Below are positions 6,801-7,711 of a stretch of DNA of 7,711 nt, one piece after another. The notes under the pieces are model-generated. The model was not told the origin of the DNA, searched no databases, and saw only the letters and a program-made list of their open reading frames with translations. Where the stretch lies: the NCBI GenBank assembly GCA_020696885.1, contig JAJFMS010000129.1, positions 1 through 7,711 of the forward strand, written 5' to 3'. The DNA comes from Armatimonadota bacterium (lineage in GTDB: Bacteria; Armatimonadota; SYMT01). Each line of letters begins with the position of its first letter. The first letter of the stretch is position 1. Made by a program: the position numbers and the translations under genes.

Positions 6801-7222
6801 ACGGTACGGCAGCCGGCAACGCGGTCACCGTGAGCCTGCAGGTGAGTGCCGCGCCACCGGCCAGCACACCGGACGGCCAGGTGGAGGCTACCGGGAGCAT
6901 CCCGATGCCGGGAGGTACGGTTACCTTCAACCTCACGGCCCGCAAATCCAGTGGCCGGGTGATGGGCGCGTTGGTGTACACCGACCCGGTGCGAGCCCGC
7001 TCGTTGACCAGCACGGAGTTGACCGCCGTGGTGGTCACTGGCCGCAAAGCGCGGGTGTTCGGGAAAGGGAAGCTGGGCAACGGCACCGTGGTGGACTTCG
7101 TGGTGGACGTGGACGACGTGGCGGATCCCGGACGGGGCAAGGACCGCTTCCAGTTGGAGACCGGCAGTGGCGTAACCGTGGGCGCCGTGCTCACCCTCGG
7201 TAACGTCACCGTGCGACCGTAG
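3869..7222 (+). CDS. Secreted RCC1/BLIP-II-like double beta-propeller protein with four Ig-like domains and a post-COAP-1-like C-terminus
   Basis: 1117 residues. Signal peptide: basic WRRGGG, then a hydrophobic core at about 13-25, with likely cleavage near APA-AP (30/31). Residues 66-596 hold 14 WG-ended RCC1-type repeats (consensus HSLALKSDGTVVAWG then VPAGLxGVxAIAAG), mostly 39 residues apart. They are followed by four cadherin/Big-like domains, most ending in the VNDxP linker: about 598-700, 701-813 (the NEDAGAQ..GWAT type), 814-903 (PEDT..TLSASDLDGDALTY) and 904-992 (GVLGNDTDVDGNPLTA, Big_9-like). The C-terminus (1003-1117, with GSIPMPGGTVTFNLTA and DPGRGKDRFQLE) resembles the post-COAP-1 domain type. 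There is no catalytic motif, sortase signal, PEP-CTERM or C-terminal membrane segment. The likely role is extracellular binding or adhesion (inference); the partner is unknown. It has its own leader and a strong Shine-Dalgarno site and is followed 4 bp after the stop by a palindromic element. Confidence 0.92.
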   Translation: MLASSGWRRGGGMLALLALLTVGLLRPAPAAPRARSASRGASAQQRAAVTRRTASAAAGTTGGSGSIVRWGSTSATPADLSGVISASAGFDFTAALRSDGTVITWGTGAGVATPVPTGLAGVTAIAVGDRHTLALKSDGTVVAWGDNPWGEASVPPGLTGIRAVAAGYDHSCAVKSDGTVVVWGRDIFGIRTPPAGLRDVIAVAAGEFHCMALRSDGTVVAWGQSSEGRLNVPAGLTGVVAIAAGDRDSLALKSDGTVVAWGPNDAGETDVPAGLTGVVAIASRFDHSLALRSDGTVVGWGWNASGQVNVPALTGATSIAVGAHHSIAVRATSGVRSWGFAPTVPAGLNDIKSVTAYYQSLALRADGTAVGWGENSKGQATIPAGLSGVTALAAGFSHSMALKSDGTVAAWGARTPASDFGQTAVPAGLAGVTAIAAGADHSLALKSDGTVAAWGRNNQGQLNVPADLRGVMAISAGSAHSLALKSDGTVVGWGNTVIPPVLADVTAISAGFNQSVALKSDGTIVDWNNTGELNVRAGISHVKAMSTRVSYCLALLSDGTVVGWDDSRSEPIAIPADLAGVSGLSVGVFHGLVLVPVVNQVPTLTPPADVTTREDTASAPVSFMVADDSGADGVIVTADSSEPGLVQSFGFSGSGADRSVTITPAPNANGTATITLTASDGALSASVTFTLTVTPVNDAPSFIKGADQVVNEDAGAQSTPGWATQVKPGPTTDEFTQNLTFEITANSNPGLFSTSPAVNGTTGELTYTPAPNAHGMATITVRLRDDGGTGGGGQDTSATVTFTIRVNPVNDGPTAAGQFATTPEDTEKTLTLSASDLDGDALTYTVVTPPAHGTLSGSGASRTYAPAANYYGSDSFTFRVRDGSVDSNTATVSLTVTPVNDLPVAVGESFATPRGTTLEIPASGVLGNDTDVDGNPLTAQLVTSVNGGTLTLNANGSLRYTPRIGFSGTDSFTYRAHDGTAAGNAVTVSLQVSAAPPASTPDGQVEATGSIPMPGGTVTFNLTARKSSGRVMGALVYTDPVRARSLTSTELTAVVVTGRKARVFGKGKLGNGTVVDFVVDVDDVADPGRGKDRFQLETGSGVTVGAVLTLGNVTVRP
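4064..4858 (+). repeat. First seven-repeat RCC1/BLIP-II-like propeller (within the 3869 gene)
   Basis: Residues 66-330. It opens with a lone last-strand motif SIVRWG (Trp70) that has no preceding HSLALKSDG strand, continues with six WG motifs at Trp105, 144, 183, 222, 261 and 300 (spacing 35, then 39 five times), and ends with the strand HHSIAVRA (324-331), which is not followed by an SDG turn. The lone first and last strands would complete one blade (velcro closure). The 117-bp DNA period is visible as recurring AGCGACGGCACGGT-like segments. Confidence 0.8.
4865..5656 (+). repeat. Second seven-repeat RCC1/BLIP-II-like propeller (within the 3869 gene)
   Basis: Residues 333-596. It again opens with a lone strand, SGVRSWG (Trp338), resembling the SIVRWG that opens the first set. 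WG or W-only motifs follow at Trp372, 411, 454, 493, 527 and 564 (spacing 34, 39, 43, 39, 34, 37), and the set closes with HGLVLVPV (590-597) without an SDG turn. Its length, 264 residues, nearly equals that of the first set. Blades are more divergent here: DWNN at 526-529 and GWDD at 563-566 replace the usual WG. Confidence 0.75.
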
Positions 7223-7226
7223 GTGC

Positions 7227-7430
7227 GGGGGGTTAACCGCAGAGACGCAGAGCACGCAGAGGGAAGAGAGAAGGAACCACAGATGCACACGGACGGACAC
7301 GGATGGGGATGAAGGGGGCGCGGCCAGGACCTCCGGCTCGTTATCCTGCCTTCCATCTGCATCTATCTGCGTGCATCTGCGGCTGAACTCCCCTCTCTGC
7401 GTGCTCCGCGTCTCTGCGGTTAACTCCCCC
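7227..7430. repeat. Nearly palindromic intergenic element (long inverted repeat)
   Basis: Outer arms 7232-7261 and 7395-7424 are inverted copies matching at 29 of 30 bases, with TTAACCGCAGAG at the tips. Flanking G5 (7227-7231) and C5 (7426-7430) extend the pairing across a 1-nt bulge. Inner arms 7277-7306 and 7353-7382 match at 22 of 30, and all eight differences are transitions. The centre, 7307-7352, is unpaired GC-rich DNA. The left outer arm carries CGCAGAG three times (7238, 7246, 7255); the inner arms carry CACAGATG/CACGGATG-type octamers. No open frame with a protein signature lies inside; the minus-strand translation SSLCVLCVSAVN is an artefact of the repeat. Such CTCTGCGT/ATCTGCGT phrases recur in intergenic DNA of many unrelated bacteria (general recognition, not searched here). 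Confidence 0.85.
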
Positions 7431-7439
7431 TTTCCCGCC

Positions 7440-7711
7440 GGGTACGCGGCCGGCGACGTGCACGCCCTGGCCCTGAAGCGCGACGGCTCCGTGATCGCCT
7501 GGGGTGACGATACCAACGGGCAGGCGACGGTGCCGCATGGCTTTAGCGAGGTGGTGGCGATCTCCAGCTCTCGCGATCACAACCTGGCCCTGAAGCGGGA
7601 CGGCACGATCGTGACCTGGGGAGAGAACGCGAACAGCACTACCACCGTCCCGGCGGGGTTGACCGGAGTCACAGCGATCTCGGCTGGCTTCCACAACCTG
7701 GCGCTCTGTGG
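7440..7711 (+). pseudogene. Second RCC1-repeat coding sequence lacking its N-terminus, continuing off the right edge
   Basis: The frame from 7440 reads RCC1 repeats to the window end: AAGDVHALALKRDG..IAWG, VVAISSSRDHNLALKRDG..VTWG, then VPAGLTGVTAISAGF. The two Trp codons (7500 and 7617) are 117 bp apart, the same 39-residue period as in the upstream gene, so it is a paralogue. It is in a different frame from the 3869 gene, so it is not simple read-through. Homology begins within about 15 bp of the end of the palindromic element. There is no signal peptide, Shine-Dalgarno or ATG; the frame stays open back through the element, where GTGs at 7371 and 7401 are the only nearby starts and are unconvincing. 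The most likely reading is a gene beheaded by insertion or rearrangement. An unusual start within the element or an assembly join are alternatives. Confidence 0.75.

Noticed and set aside
7227..7430. CRISPR array or simple intrinsic terminator interpretation of the repeat element
   Set aside because: Repeats are 7-8 nt units without spacers, so it is not CRISPR; the stem has no terminal U-tract and is far longer than a normal terminator, although it could still stop transcription.
5720..7516. Long minus-strand open frame of about 598 codons opposite the Ig-like domains and the palindromic element
   Set aside because: It is antisense to a gene with clear domains, has low-complexity H/R/G/V-rich sequence typical of GC-rich shadows, and part of it is translated repeat (SSLCVLCVSAVN).

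Overview
High-GC bacterial DNA carrying secreted carbohydrate-active and surface-type proteins. The combination of a large secreted GH127 enzyme, a Gfo/Idh/MocA sugar oxidoreductase, a giant RCC1/Ig-like-repeat protein and intergenic 'CTCTGCGT..TTAAC' repeats suggests an environmental bacterium such as Armatimonadota, Planctomycetota or Verrucomicrobiota. This is a guess from gene style; no marker gene is present.

Layout: (i) 1-601, minus strand, the N-terminal 200 residues of a Gfo/Idh/MocA oxidoreductase cut by the left edge. (ii) 602-755, a divergent intergenic region with a 12-bp perfect palindrome and, on the minus strand, what looks like the last ~20 codons of a lost gene ending 28 bp before the oxidoreductase start. 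(iii) 756-3530, plus strand, a 924-residue secreted GH127 (DUF1680) beta-L-arabinofuranosidase-like enzyme with an F5/8C-like domain and a PKD-like domain in front of the catalytic region. (iv) 3531-3868, no gene; it holds a half-copy of the intergenic repeat, a 20-bp operator-like palindrome, a small hairpin and a strong ribosome binding site. (v) 3869-7222, plus strand, a 1117-residue secreted protein: 14 short RCC1/BLIP-II-like repeats that divide into two sets of seven, four cadherin/Big-type Ig-like domains and a post-COAP-1-like C-terminal domain. (vi) 7227-7430, a ~200-bp nearly palindromic element starting 4 bp after that gene's stop. (vii) ~7440-7711, RCC1 repeats of a second, related gene that has no N-terminus and begins directly at the edge of the palindromic element; it continues off the right edge.

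The oxidoreductase and the GH127 enzyme are divergent and plausibly share control of a pathway for arabinose-containing glycans: the GH127 enzyme would release sugar outside the cytoplasm and the oxidoreductase would act on a sugar inside. The RCC1 protein has its own 5' region and is probably an independent adhesion or binding protein. The most notable observations are the two-times-seven propeller architecture and the palindromic element lying against a beheaded paralogue. I found no defence system, CRISPR array, transposase, tRNA or rRNA.
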